From assembly GCF_002095475.1 (NCBI RefSeq), contig NZ_MLFR01000003.1, positions 186,001-250,000 on the forward strand: a stretch of DNA of 64,000 nucleotides, written 5' to 3'. Below, piece by piece: positions 1 to 8,694 of the stretch; the first letter of the stretch is position 1; each line of letters starts with the position of its first letter. A program made the position numbers and the translations under genes. Origin of the DNA: Pantoea rwandensis. Lineage in GTDB: Bacteria; Pseudomonadota; Gammaproteobacteria; Enterobacterales; Enterobacteriaceae. Below the pieces are notes generated by a model that was not told where the DNA came from, ran no database searches, and was given only the letters and a program-made list of their open reading frames with translations.

Positions 1-1381
1 CGAGACGCAGTGCAGGAATCGTTAACTGGCGACTACTGTCCTGCAAGCCTTGCAGCAAGGGGATATGCATAATCTGCTGTCCGGCGGTATCTTTCGGCGT
101 CAGCGGATAATCTTGCATGAACTGATTATTCAGATGCACTGCCAGGCGCGAACCGTCCTGCTGTATCGGTGAGGTGTAGCGGTAGATCAGATCCATATCG
201 ATGCCGCGCGCGCGCACCAGGAACAGGTCAGGCGGCAGGTTCAGGGTCAGGCTGATAGGGTTAGGTTGTAGGCCATCAGCTTGTAGCTGGTTCTGATACT
301 GCGTCAATTCAGCAAAGGTGGTGCGACGATCGGTGCGCACCCAGTTTGGGGCATCATAGGCCTGGCGGGGTTCCAGCAATTTCACGCTGTCGATGGTTGA
401 GGAGTCACCGCGCAACAGCAGTTCGCCCTGCGCGATACCCTCTACCGCCGTCAGCAGGTCGTTATCATCGCGGCCCAAAACCAGCAGCATTTTTTCATAC
501 GGGTTATCGGGCTGGCTCACCATCATCACCGTCGGTTTCTCCACCGGTGGCAGGTCTTTCAGGAAGTCTGGACGATGATCGTTGGTGGCGAACACCACCG
601 CATGTTGCTCTTTAGGAAGCTGATTATAGAGCACCGGGAACGACTGACCACGCCATTGCGCTTTGCTGCCGAACCAGGACGCGAGCATACCTGCGGCACG
701 CTGCTGCACCAAGTTTGGCGGGGTGCTAAAGACCATGGGCAATTGCAGTGGGCGGCTGTCACGCGCATCAAAGAAGGGTTCTGGGAAATGCGAAAGATCA
801 TTCTTCAGCGGCAGTTTTTGCAGCGTCAGATCGAGTTTGCTCTCTTTACCGATATCCATCCAGATGGTGCTGTTGGCGGGGTTTTCACACACGTTAGCAT
901 AGTGCCCAACCAGCTCCAGGCGCACGCGGTTGAAGTCGCCAATGAAGCGCGGATCGATAGCCAGCTGGGTTTGATTCTCTTTGCCGAGTTGGTCCGCCGT
1001 GACCGTGACCAGCCCAACCAGTTCGTCGTTGAGATAGACCTTGAGCTGCGACAGCATGGGGATCAGCGCCGGTGAAGGGCGGTAATTGAGCGTTAACAAA
1101 GCGCGCGTGACCACTTCATCACTGCGCACCCCAAACTCAATCTGGCTGGTGGGTTCTGTCCCGCGCAGCGTCATACTGCCCGGCGGTGGCGCGACCTGGT
1201 TGAACAGCAACTGGCTGTCACGTAGCGGCGCATTGGCATCTAACGGTTGACTGACCACCGGCAACGGCGTCTGTGCGGCGGCGCGAGGTGCTTCGGGCGC
1301 AGTAGGTTGCGGTGCAGCAGCCTGCGCCAGCGTTGCAGTACCCAATAGCAGGGCGGTGAACCAGCTCAGTTTTCTCGTCAT
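1..1381 (-). CDS. bcsB: BcsB, cellulose synthase periplasmic subunit (3' part beyond the window)
   Basis: Periplasmic partner of the cellulose synthase BcsA, which guides the nascent glucan across the periplasm. The gene reads leftward from an ATG at 1381 and is still open at base 1, so only about 460 N-terminal codons are present. The N-terminus is a signal peptide (basic MTRK, hydrophobic core, cleavage likely after AQA near residue 21). A Pro/Ala-rich linker follows, then the carbohydrate-binding region with the motif RVRLELVGHYANVCENP. It lies 15 bases downstream of bcsA, so the two are translated from one transcript. No stop or frameshift is visible in the part seen. Assignment rests on position after bcsA and recognisable BcsB sequence. 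Confidence 0.93.
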   Translation of the reverse strand, partial: MTRKLSWFTALLLGTATLAQAAAPQPTAPEAPRAAAQTPLPVVSQPLDANAPLRDSQLLFNQVAPPPGSMTLRGTEPTSQIEFGVRSDEVVTRALLTLNYRPSPALIPMLSQLKVYLNDELVGLVTVTADQLGKENQTQLAIDPRFIGDFNRVRLELVGHYANVCENPANSTIWMDIGKESKLDLTLQKLPLKNDLSHFPEPFFDARDSRPLQLPMVFSTPPNLVQQRAAGMLASWFGSKAQWRGQSFPVLYNQLPKEQHAVVFATNDHRPDFLKDLPPVEKPTVMMVSQPDNPYEKMLLVLGRDDNDLLTAVEGIAQGELLLRGDSSTIDSVKLLEPRQAYDAPNWVRTDRRTTFAELTQYQNQLQADGLQPNPISLTLNLPPDLFLVRARGIDMDLIYRYTSPIQQDGSRLAVHLNNQFMQDYPLTPKDTAGQQIMHIPLLQGLQDSSRQLTIPALRL

Positions 1382-1396
1382 GGTTATATCATCAAC

Positions 1397-4012
1397 TTAG
1401 GTGAAATCGGTTTTGATTGCCGCAGGTGCGCGGCTAATGCCCTGTGGCAGCAGTGAAGCCAGCCAGCTCACCAGCATCGTCAGGGTACGGAAAATACGGC
1501 GTAGCGGGGCAGGGCCATACTCCGCCAGGCGCAGATAGCCTTTAAATCCCAGAACCATGATGTCGGCCAGACTCTGTACCGGTTTGTCTTCCGGGAAGCC
1601 GTCCTGCCAGAGCGCCCAGGTATCGGCACGGGCGAAGGTGCACTGGATAAATTCGATATGCTGGCGCGTGGAAAGCTGATGCAGGCGAATCCCTGCACGG
1701 CGACCAAACACACGCTGTACCTGGCAAGGGAAGCTGAACTCTTGCTGACCACGGCGCAGTAAAAGCCAGACGGGTTCATCTTCCTTTAACGCATCGGCTT
1801 CGCGTAGCTCAACGCCAACCCCGCCGTCGGAGTAGTCACGTAACGTGCAGGGCACCATGTGGCCATCCTGACGTGCGATGGCCGCCGGCATGGCGATCTC
1901 CACGCGATGGGCTTCTCGAATCTGGCGCGCCTCTACGGAGACCGCCACTGCGCCACCCAGAATAATCATGTTGTAAGCCACCCATACCAGGCTCACCCAG
2001 ATGGTGAGCATCTCATTGGCGGGGCCGTACGCCATGCGCCAGAAGGCCATGACAATGCCAGCAATGTTCAGCAGCACCAGCATCATATAGGGCTTGGTGA
2101 TCACCCAATCGAGATGCCGCTCTTCAACCAAGCCGCCTTTCGCGGTGACGTTGAATTTGCCTTTATGTGGGTTGAACAGCGCGACGGTGGTAGGGCGAGC
2201 GATATACCACGCCAGTACGGTTTCATACACTTCACTCCAGAACGAGTGACGCCAGCGTCCCTGAATTCGCGAGTTGGTCAGGCTGGTGTGCACCATATGC
2301 GGTAAGACGTAAATCGCAATCGCCAGCGCGGGTGCATAGATGATGTAGGCGTGGCACAGCAGAAACGCCAACGGAGCCAGCAGGAAGATCAGTCGAGGAA
2401 TTCCGGCCAGGAAGTGCAGCATGGCATTGGCGTAGCACAGGCGCTGGACCAGTTTTAAGCCTTTGCCAAACAGCGGGTTATCCAGACGGAAAATTTGCAC
2501 CATACCGCGCGCCCAGCGAATACGCTGGCCGATGTGCGCCGACAGGCTCTCGGTGGCCAGTCCCGCGGCTTGTGGGATACGGATATAGGCAGAGGTGTAA
2601 CCCTGGCGATGCAGGCGCAGCGAGGTATGCGCATCTTCAGTGACGGTTTCCACGGCGATGCCGCCAATCTCATCCAGCGCGGTACGGCGCAGCACGGCGC
2701 ACGAGCCGCAGAAAAACGCCGCATCCCAGGTGTCGTTCCCATCCTGCACCAGACCGTAGAACAGCGAACCCTCGTTAGGCGTCTGACGGAAGCGCCCGAG
2801 GTTACGCTCGAACGGATCGGGCGAAAAGAAGTGGTGTGGGGTTTGCAGCATGGCTAACCGGTGATCCTTCAGGAACCAGCCCATGGTCAGCTGCAGGAAA
2901 GATCGCGTGGGAACGTGGTCGCAGTCGAAAATCGCCACGTAGTCACTGCGGCAGGCCACTTTCAGCGCATGGTTGATATTGCCCGCTTTGGCATGTTCAT
3001 GGGTCGGGCGTACCACATAATTAACCCCCACGCTGGCGGCAAACTCGCGGAACTCCTCACGCGATCCGTCATCAAGGATATAAATATTGAGCTTATCCTG
3101 CGGCCAGTCGATGCCCATCGCTGCGTAAATGGTGGGTTTCACCACACTGAGCGGCTCATTATAGGTGGGAACCAGAATATCGACGCTCGGCCAAGAGGTC
3201 ATCTCCGGCGGCATGGAGACCGGTTGGCGGTTAAGTGGCCACAGCGTCTGGAAATACCCTAAAACCAGAACCGTCCACGAATAGGTTTCGGCACCGATCA
3301 GCAGCAGGCCAAATGTCAGGCTGAGCGGATCGTCCCAATTCAGGGTTTCGGTGTAGCGCCACCACAAATAACGGCAGGAGATAGTGAGGGATAAGACAAT
3401 CAGCATGATGGTCGAGAGTCGCCCCGGCACGCGGCGAACCATCATTGCCAGGCCCCACAATAGCAATACAAAAACAAACTGTGTGGTGATCCCAAACGGC
3501 TGCGAAATGCAAAGCAGCGCAAGCAAGCTGGCAACAATCGCGGCGGCAATAAACATCAACTGGCGGACGGGTGCGGGCAGCTTTTGCAACTGCTGCTCGG
3601 CGCGCTGGTGCAGGCCCGTTTTTGCCAGGTGATCAGGCACACGACCCAGCCACTGATAAAGTTGCTGACGCCAGCGGAACAGCGAACTAAACGCATTGAG
3701 GCGCTGACGTTCGCTGCGTGCGCTGTTATCGAGCGGGAGCACCAGCAGTAGCCACAGACTTTGCAGCGCGTATCGCAGCACATCCAATGGGCGCGGGCGC
3801 AGCGGTGAAATCTGCGGATAGTAGCGTTGACGCTGCTGCAGAATACGTTGCCAGCCGGGTGTTTCCTGCCGCAGCAGCGACCAGGCGAGAACACACCACA
3901 GCAGATGCAGAGTGACGGTGAAAAATCCCGCGCCGTGTTGGCGTGCCAAACGGGCGCGGCGCTGCAACGCAAGCCACGCCTGCGGAACGAACAGCCAGCG
4001 CAACGGATTCAC
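1397..4012 (-). CDS. bcsA: BcsA, cellulose synthase catalytic subunit with PilZ domain
   Basis: Inner-membrane GT2 processive glycosyltransferase that polymerises UDP-glucose into cellulose and is switched on by c-di-GMP. I choose the GTG at 4012 (871 residues), because it overlaps the bcsQ stop as GTGA; an upstream TTG at 4045 would overlap bcsQ by 37 bases. Catalytic motifs are complete: DDGS near residue 315, DCD near 364, TED near 459 and QRIRW near 498, with the gating loop FNVTAK near 622. Several membrane helices flank the GT domain. The C-terminal PilZ domain keeps both c-di-GMP signatures, REAHR near 700 and DYSDGGVG near 727. The protein should therefore be active and c-di-GMP-responsive. 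Confidence 0.97.
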   Translation of the reverse strand: MNPLRWLFVPQAWLALQRRARLARQHGAGFFTVTLHLLWCVLAWSLLRQETPGWQRILQQRQRYYPQISPLRPRPLDVLRYALQSLWLLLVLPLDNSARSERQRLNAFSSLFRWRQQLYQWLGRVPDHLAKTGLHQRAEQQLQKLPAPVRQLMFIAAAIVASLLALLCISQPFGITTQFVFVLLLWGLAMMVRRVPGRLSTIMLIVLSLTISCRYLWWRYTETLNWDDPLSLTFGLLLIGAETYSWTVLVLGYFQTLWPLNRQPVSMPPEMTSWPSVDILVPTYNEPLSVVKPTIYAAMGIDWPQDKLNIYILDDGSREEFREFAASVGVNYVVRPTHEHAKAGNINHALKVACRSDYVAIFDCDHVPTRSFLQLTMGWFLKDHRLAMLQTPHHFFSPDPFERNLGRFRQTPNEGSLFYGLVQDGNDTWDAAFFCGSCAVLRRTALDEIGGIAVETVTEDAHTSLRLHRQGYTSAYIRIPQAAGLATESLSAHIGQRIRWARGMVQIFRLDNPLFGKGLKLVQRLCYANAMLHFLAGIPRLIFLLAPLAFLLCHAYIIYAPALAIAIYVLPHMVHTSLTNSRIQGRWRHSFWSEVYETVLAWYIARPTTVALFNPHKGKFNVTAKGGLVEERHLDWVITKPYMMLVLLNIAGIVMAFWRMAYGPANEMLTIWVSLVWVAYNMIILGGAVAVSVEARQIREAHRVEIAMPAAIARQDGHMVPCTLRDYSDGGVGVELREADALKEDEPVWLLLRRGQQEFSFPCQVQRVFGRRAGIRLHQLSTRQHIEFIQCTFARADTWALWQDGFPEDKPVQSLADIMVLGFKGYLRLAEYGPAPLRRIFRTLTMLVSWLASLLPQGISRAPAAIKTDFT

Positions 4013-4740
4013 GCGATACCGCCAGCAACATTGAGCAGCAACCAATTCGCCAAGGTATTAATCTCTTCACTGGCCAGCGCGTGGGGACGGTATTCACCCA
4101 CCGGTTGTTTCATCATCAGTGCTTCGGCCAGCGCCTCATCACGATGAATAACCTGTGGGATGAGATTTTTCAGTGTGCGTAGCCAGAGCTGATGCAAATC
4201 CTGTTGCAACTGGCTATTGGCATTGAACTGATTGATTAAAAACAGGGTGTGCGGCAAGAAGCGCGGGTGATGCAATCGCAGCTGACAGTTTGCGTCCAAC
4301 GACAATACCTGCAGCAGACGATCGGCAGCCATTGCGAAGGATCGTTGCCAAGGTAATAGATCCGCAGGGAGGTCGAAGATCAGCCAGCGATACTGTGATT
4401 TCAGCGCCGGTAGAGCATGGAGCAGCGGCGCCGCAAACTGTTCGTCAACGGACTGCAGACTTAAGGTTTGCTGATGGCTCAGCGTGCCAAAGGGCAGGAA
4501 ATCGAGCCCGGATTGATACCGCTGCGCACACTGTGACCACGGCTGCTGTTCCAGCAGTGCCGATACCCAGCCTTGCGGGTGGCTAAGCGGAAGGTTGAAG
4601 TGAGCAGCGAGTTGATTAGACGAAGAAAAATCGATAACCAGTACCGATTCCTGCAACGTGTTGAGCGCCCAGCCGAGCGCCGCACTGAGTGATGTCGCGC
4701 CACAACCGCCGCGCAAACCCTGTAGGGCGATGACCGGCAT
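4009..4740 (-). CDS. bcsQ: BcsQ, MinD/ParA-like cellulose synthesis factor
   Basis: A 243-residue SIMIBI-class P-loop protein. In E. coli BcsQ is a polar cytoplasmic component needed for cellulose secretion and partners with BcsR and BcsE. The P-loop at residues 8-17 reads GLRGGCGATS. The usual lysines of the deviant Walker A are replaced (Arg at 10, Ala at 15), as also in E. coli BcsQ, which has Thr at the second position. Other family segments are QGWVSALLE, LDFLPFG, LIFDLPAD and a C-terminal IHRDEALAEALMMKQPVGEYRP. It starts one base into the bcsR stop and overlaps bcsA by 4 bases, so translation is probably coupled through bcsRQAB. Confidence 0.93.
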   Translation of the reverse strand: MPVIALQGLRGGCGATSLSAALGWALNTLQESVLVIDFSSSNQLAAHFNLPLSHPQGWVSALLEQQPWSQCAQRYQSGLDFLPFGTLSHQQTLSLQSVDEQFAAPLLHALPALKSQYRWLIFDLPADLLPWQRSFAMAADRLLQVLSLDANCQLRLHHPRFLPHTLFLINQFNANSQLQQDLHQLWLRTLKNLIPQVIHRDEALAEALMMKQPVGEYRPHALASEEINTLANWLLLNVAGGIA

Positions 4741-4934
4741 TAGCGTTCCTGCTCCTGTGCAGCGGTTAATTCACGCAGCAGCGGCCAGCGCGTCAGTAGG
4801 GTATTCAGCCGCTCTTCGCGGGCAATATCAATGTAACGAAAGGCCTTTAGAGAAAAGGCTTCGCTCAAAGCATTAATGTCATCCTGATCTTCACTGGTGG
4901 AAGCGATCAGCGAAAAGGCATTTTCAGTTTTCAT
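4740..4934 (-). CDS. bcsR: BcsR, small regulator of cellulose synthesis
   Basis: A 64-residue protein, first gene of the leftward bcsRQAB operon. In E. coli BcsR binds BcsQ and stabilises the BcsRQ/BcsE cytoplasmic assembly. The conserved part is the C-terminal half, with the family pattern ALSEAFSL followed by RYIDI and RWPLL. The stop overlaps the bcsQ start by one base. The promoter must lie in the 193 bases shared with divergent bcsE (4935-5127), a stretch rich in A and T. Confidence 0.88.
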   Translation of the reverse strand: MKTENAFSLIASTSEDQDDINALSEAFSLKAFRYIDIAREERLNTLLTRWPLLRELTAAQEQER

Positions 4935-5127
4935 TACTTTCTTGCCATCAATAACAGCAACGGATGAATTGTGATTTTATTTTTTGTAAAGTCTAAACCT
5001 GAAGAAAAGCCAACACCATGTCGAAATCAGTATGATTTGAGATAGCGCAGGTTTTATTTATTTCAACAGTTTCAATTGTCGCCGTCTATATTAAACTAGC
5101 CTGGATTGTTCTGATCGCGAAACAAAT

Positions 5128-6675
5128 ATGAAAAATCTCTATGCGCTTGGTCTACAACAGGTTCAGCAGGAATTAACCACCCTGCAAAATCCAGGGTTTT
5201 ATTGGATCACCAGTCAACGTCAGGAAGATGCACGATTGCTGTTGCGTCAGGTGGTTAGCCATCAGCAGGTCGCCACACTGGTCAGCGCAGATGAGAAGCC
5301 GCAGTCGCTGCTCACCCCCGACCCGGCCTCTGGTCCGGTGCGTATCCCGCTGTTCTCTTTACCCGCGAACAAAGCCGGTTTACAGCGTCTGGAGAGTGAT
5401 TTCGCCCGCATACTGAATAGCCGTAGTGGCTTAGTGCTGTTTTACAGTAATGCCGCGCTGTGGAGTAAATTATCCCCGGATGAACTCACAGATTGGGTTA
5501 AACGAATGCGGCGTTTGTTAATCAAAAAACAAATCACGTTGCTGTTGATTACGTCTGGTACCTCTATTCTTCACCTCCGTAATCATCTACAACGTTATTT
5601 TCGCCAACTTGATGGTGTCGCACATTTAGAGTTCCAACAGGACAGTTGGCAATACCGAATTAACTGGTGGTACTCTGCCGACAAATTACTGGCCGATCGC
5701 GCCATCCGATTCAGTTGCAAAGATAATCAATTTATTGCTGCCAACGAGGCGGAACAAAATACCCCTCTTAGCCTGAATGATGAAAATCAGTTCCTTGCGC
5801 AGGAAGCTGTGCTGGAAGGTGCGCCGCCACTCTCCAGCCAGTGGCAACTGTTTAGCGACAATGAAGGCGTGTTTTCGCGCGCTCAGCAGGCGAATGCGGC
5901 AACCGTCATTTTTAATCTGGCCCATAACCAAGACATCAATACTCTAGCGGGGATGGTCCACAGTTTACGTCGCTCACGAGGTAATGCGCTAAAGATTGTG
6001 GTGCGCGAAATTAGTACCAGTCTAAGGTATAGCGATGAGCGCTTGCTGCTGGCGTGTGGGGTGACTGCCATTGTGCCGACGGCGGCAAGTTTGTCCCGCT
6101 TCCTCACCACGCTGGAGGGGATTCAGGGGCAGCAATTTACTCGCCATGTGCCGTCTAATCTTGCGGGCTTAATGCAGGCGTTACAGCCACTGCAACAAAA
6201 GGGCCTCCTGCCACTGGAAAACTTCTGTGCGGCGGTGCAGCAATTGATGAGTAATACGCTGCTACCGGAAAATGATAAAGGTTTGATGGTGGCGCTGCGC
6301 CCGGTGCCGCAGTTAAAGCCCGAACAAATTTTGACGCTCTGCAAGCCACGTCGTTTCGGCGATCTGGTGACGTTAGTCAATGAGCGCATCTATTTATTTC
6401 TATCGTCTTGTCGTTTTAACGATCTGGATATTGCGCTGAAGTCGATTTTTTCACTGCCGCACGATGAATTGTTCAGCAACCGGGTGGTGTGGTTTGAGGA
6501 TAATCAGATCCTGTCGGAAGTGCATAAAATTCGGCAACTGACGCCAGTGGCACAACGTGAAGCACCGATGGTGACAATGCAGGTAGCACAAACCCATCAG
6601 ACACCTGACGAGACCCTGCGCCGCGCGCAAACCCCGCAGCCGATTACACTCAACGTGGATGGAGATCGCCGCTGA
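5128..6675 (+). CDS. bcsE: BcsE, c-di-GMP-binding cellulose regulator
   Basis: A 515-residue cytoplasmic protein that binds c-di-GMP through a degenerate receiver/GGDEF-like tandem and boosts cellulose synthase output in E. coli. The c-di-GMP-binding RxGD motif is present as RFGD at residues 409-412 (context KPRRFGDLV). Strongly conserved stretches include AVLEGAPPLSSQWQLF, RYSDERLLLACG and MVALRPVP. It is about the length of the E. coli protein. It heads the rightward bcsEFG operon, divergent from bcsRQAB, and its stop overlaps the bcsF start by one base (TGATG). Confidence 0.94.
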   Translation: MKNLYALGLQQVQQELTTLQNPGFYWITSQRQEDARLLLRQVVSHQQVATLVSADEKPQSLLTPDPASGPVRIPLFSLPANKAGLQRLESDFARILNSRSGLVLFYSNAALWSKLSPDELTDWVKRMRRLLIKKQITLLLITSGTSILHLRNHLQRYFRQLDGVAHLEFQQDSWQYRINWWYSADKLLADRAIRFSCKDNQFIAANEAEQNTPLSLNDENQFLAQEAVLEGAPPLSSQWQLFSDNEGVFSRAQQANAATVIFNLAHNQDINTLAGMVHSLRRSRGNALKIVVREISTSLRYSDERLLLACGVTAIVPTAASLSRFLTTLEGIQGQQFTRHVPSNLAGLMQALQPLQQKGLLPLENFCAAVQQLMSNTLLPENDKGLMVALRPVPQLKPEQILTLCKPRRFGDLVTLVNERIYLFLSSCRFNDLDIALKSIFSLPHDELFSNRVVWFEDNQILSEVHKIRQLTPVAQREAPMVTMQVAQTHQTPDETLRRAQTPQPITLNVDGDRR

Positions 6676-6863
6676 TGACACTGATGGATTGGGTGCAGGT
6701 GGCGATCCTGCTGTTATTAATTTTACTGTTCCTGAAATCCTTGTTCGTGCGCTGGTTACCGCGCAGCAGCACCCGTTTGCTGATGCGTCTGTTGCCGCTG
6801 CGTGCGCTGAAATCGGAAGGGCAGTGGCAACGCAAACCCGCTAAAACGGATACAAAACCGTAA
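6675..6863 (+). CDS. bcsF: BcsF, single-pass membrane anchor of the cellulose complex
   Basis: A 62-residue protein with one N-terminal membrane helix (residues about 6-25, VQVAILLLLILLFLKSLFV) followed by a strongly basic cytoplasmic tail. In E. coli BcsF recruits BcsE to the membrane. The start overlaps the bcsE stop (TGATG), and its stop overlaps the bcsG start by one base (TAATG), so bcsEFG is one translationally coupled unit. Assignment rests on size, topology and position; small proteins of this kind show little sequence identity. Confidence 0.88.
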   Translation: MTLMDWVQVAILLLLILLFLKSLFVRWLPRSSTRLLMRLLPLRALKSEGQWQRKPAKTDTKP

Positions 6864-8502
6864 TGAGTGATAATAAACCTTCGAGCTGCACGGTTCGTGG
6901 TGGCGCGGTCTCGGTGGCTGGAATTTCTACTTCCTGATCAAGTTTGGTCTGTTGTGGTATGGCTATCTTAATTTTCATGCCTTAAGCAATTTGGTGTTTC
7001 TGGCGTGGCTACTGTTCCCACTGCCTTCTCGTCGTCTGCATCGCATCCGGCACTGGGTTTCTGTGCCAATAGGTTTTGCCCTGTTTTGGCATGATACCTG
7101 GCTGCCGGGGATGGATTCGATTATGAGCCAGGGCAGCCAGCTGGCGGGATTCTCAGCCGCTTACCTGCTCGATCTGCTGGAACGCTTTATTAACTGGGAG
7201 ATGATCGGTGCGGGTTTTGTGCTACTGGTGCTGTATATGTTCATTGCCCAGTGGATTCGCGTCACCGTTTTGGTGTCGTTGATGCTGATTTGGCTTAATG
7301 TTTTGACCATCGCAGGCCCAGAGATGAACCTGCTGCCGAGCAAAACGGCTACGCCGGAAGTGGCGCTGAATGATAAAGCCTCCACCGCAAAAGCGCCGGA
7401 TGGCCTCGATCAATCGGCTCCCCCCACCAGTGCCAATCTGACTTCCTGGCTTAACCGCTTCTACGACAGCGAGCGACAGCGTGTAACGCATTTCCCGGAT
7501 GCGCTCCCCGCTGACTCACAGCCGTTTGATATCCTGGTGATCAATATCTGCTCGTTGTCCTGGTCGGATATGGATGTGGCACAGTTGCGTGACCATCCGC
7601 TGTGGAAGCACTTTGATATTGTGCTGAACAACTACAACTCTGCCACCGGCTACAGCGGCCCGGCGGGGATCCGTTTATTACGCGCCAGCTGTGGCCAGAC
7701 CTCACACACCAATCTGTATAAACCCACCGATCAGCGTTGCTATCTGTTTGATAATCTTGCCAAGCTCGGCTTTAAGCAGGAGCTGATGATGGACCATACC
7801 GGTGTGTTTGGTAACTATCTTAAAGAGCTGCGTGAAGAGGGTAACTTACAGGCACCGCTGATGTCTCAGGCGGGCATTGCGCCAGAGTTGACGTCATTTG
7901 ACGGTTCGACGGTGTTCAATGACGGACAGCTTATGCAGCGCTGGCTGGATGATCGCACCAAGAGCAGCGATGCACGCAGTGCCACTTTCTATAATCTCAT
8001 CCCCTTGCATGATGGTACGCGTGAGTTAGGCAGCACACGCACGGCGGAATGGCAGCCACGCGCTAAAGTGCTATTTGACCAACTGGATACCTTCCTGACT
8101 AATCTGGAAAAATCAGGCCGTCGCGTCATGGTGGTGGTGGTGCCGGAGCACGGTGCGGCGCTGCAGGGCGATAAAATGCAAATGTCAGGATTGCGTGATA
8201 TCCCAAGCCCTAGCATTACCCATGTCCCGGTAGGCATTAAGTTTGTTGGCATGAAGGCGCCTCATCAAGGGCAACCGTTGACCATTGATACGCCGACCAG
8301 CTTGCTGGCGATATCGGAGATTGTTTCACGTGTGGTGGATGGCCAAGTCTTTAACGCGCCGAACGTGAATATGTCGGTGCTGGCGGATAATCTGCCGCAA
8401 TCGCCAGTGGTCTCGGAAAACGACAATGCGGTGGTGATGATGTATCAAGGCAAGCCCTGGATCCGACTTAACGGAGGAGACTGGGTCGCTTATCCGCAGT
8501 AG
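6863..8502 (+). pseudogene. bcsG: BcsG, cellulose phosphoethanolamine transferase, frameshifted at codon 9
   Basis: BcsG is an inner-membrane Zn-dependent transferase that puts phosphoethanolamine on cellulose. The ATG at 6863 (overlapping the bcsF stop) reads MSDNKPSSC and soon hits a stop at 6935. The BcsG frame is open from 6877 and encodes WWRGLGGWNFYFLIKFGLLW, the conserved first membrane segment, with no usable start before it. Adding one C at about 6886 (AGCTG to AGCCTG) joins both frames into about 546 residues, close to the E. coli length of 559. The rest is intact: the RASCGQTSHTN nucleophile segment and VVPEHG metal ligands are present. As written, only a protein starting at TTG 6952 or later could be made, lacking the start of helix 1. 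Sequence error and true mutation are both possible. Confidence 0.85.
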
Positions 8503-8508
8503 CCCACC

Positions 8509-8548
8509 GTAGCGGCGCAACTTATCGCGCGATAAATCGCGCCGCTAC
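8509..8548. repeat. GTAGCGG-type intergenic palindrome, copy 1
   Basis: A 40-base imperfect palindrome just after bcsG with arms GTAGCGGCGC and GCGCCGCTAC, and an inner ATCGCGCGAT core. It is the simplest of five related copies in this window (others at 14054, 19927, 50021 and 53614). It could form a stable stem-loop at the 3' end of bcsEFG. Confidence 0.75.
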
Positions 8549-8694
8549 AACATTGTGCACTTCCTCATTGCTGACTTATCTGGTTCCCAAGGCGATTTTT
8601 CGACTTTATCCCGGCGCAAAGCAACACTGACCTGCGATATACTCGCAACGCATTTTATCTAAATACACGGCGTTAGACGCCGGGAGAGGTTTGG

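Noticed and set aside
1859-3262. Several rightward frames of 80-150 codons within bcsA
   Set aside because: All are antisense shadows of bcsA, and none continues a known domain.
6952-8502. BcsG as an intact 516-residue protein starting at TTG 6952
   Set aside because: The conserved first membrane segment is encoded upstream in the same frame, and the real start overlaps bcsF in another frame; a frameshift explains the data better.
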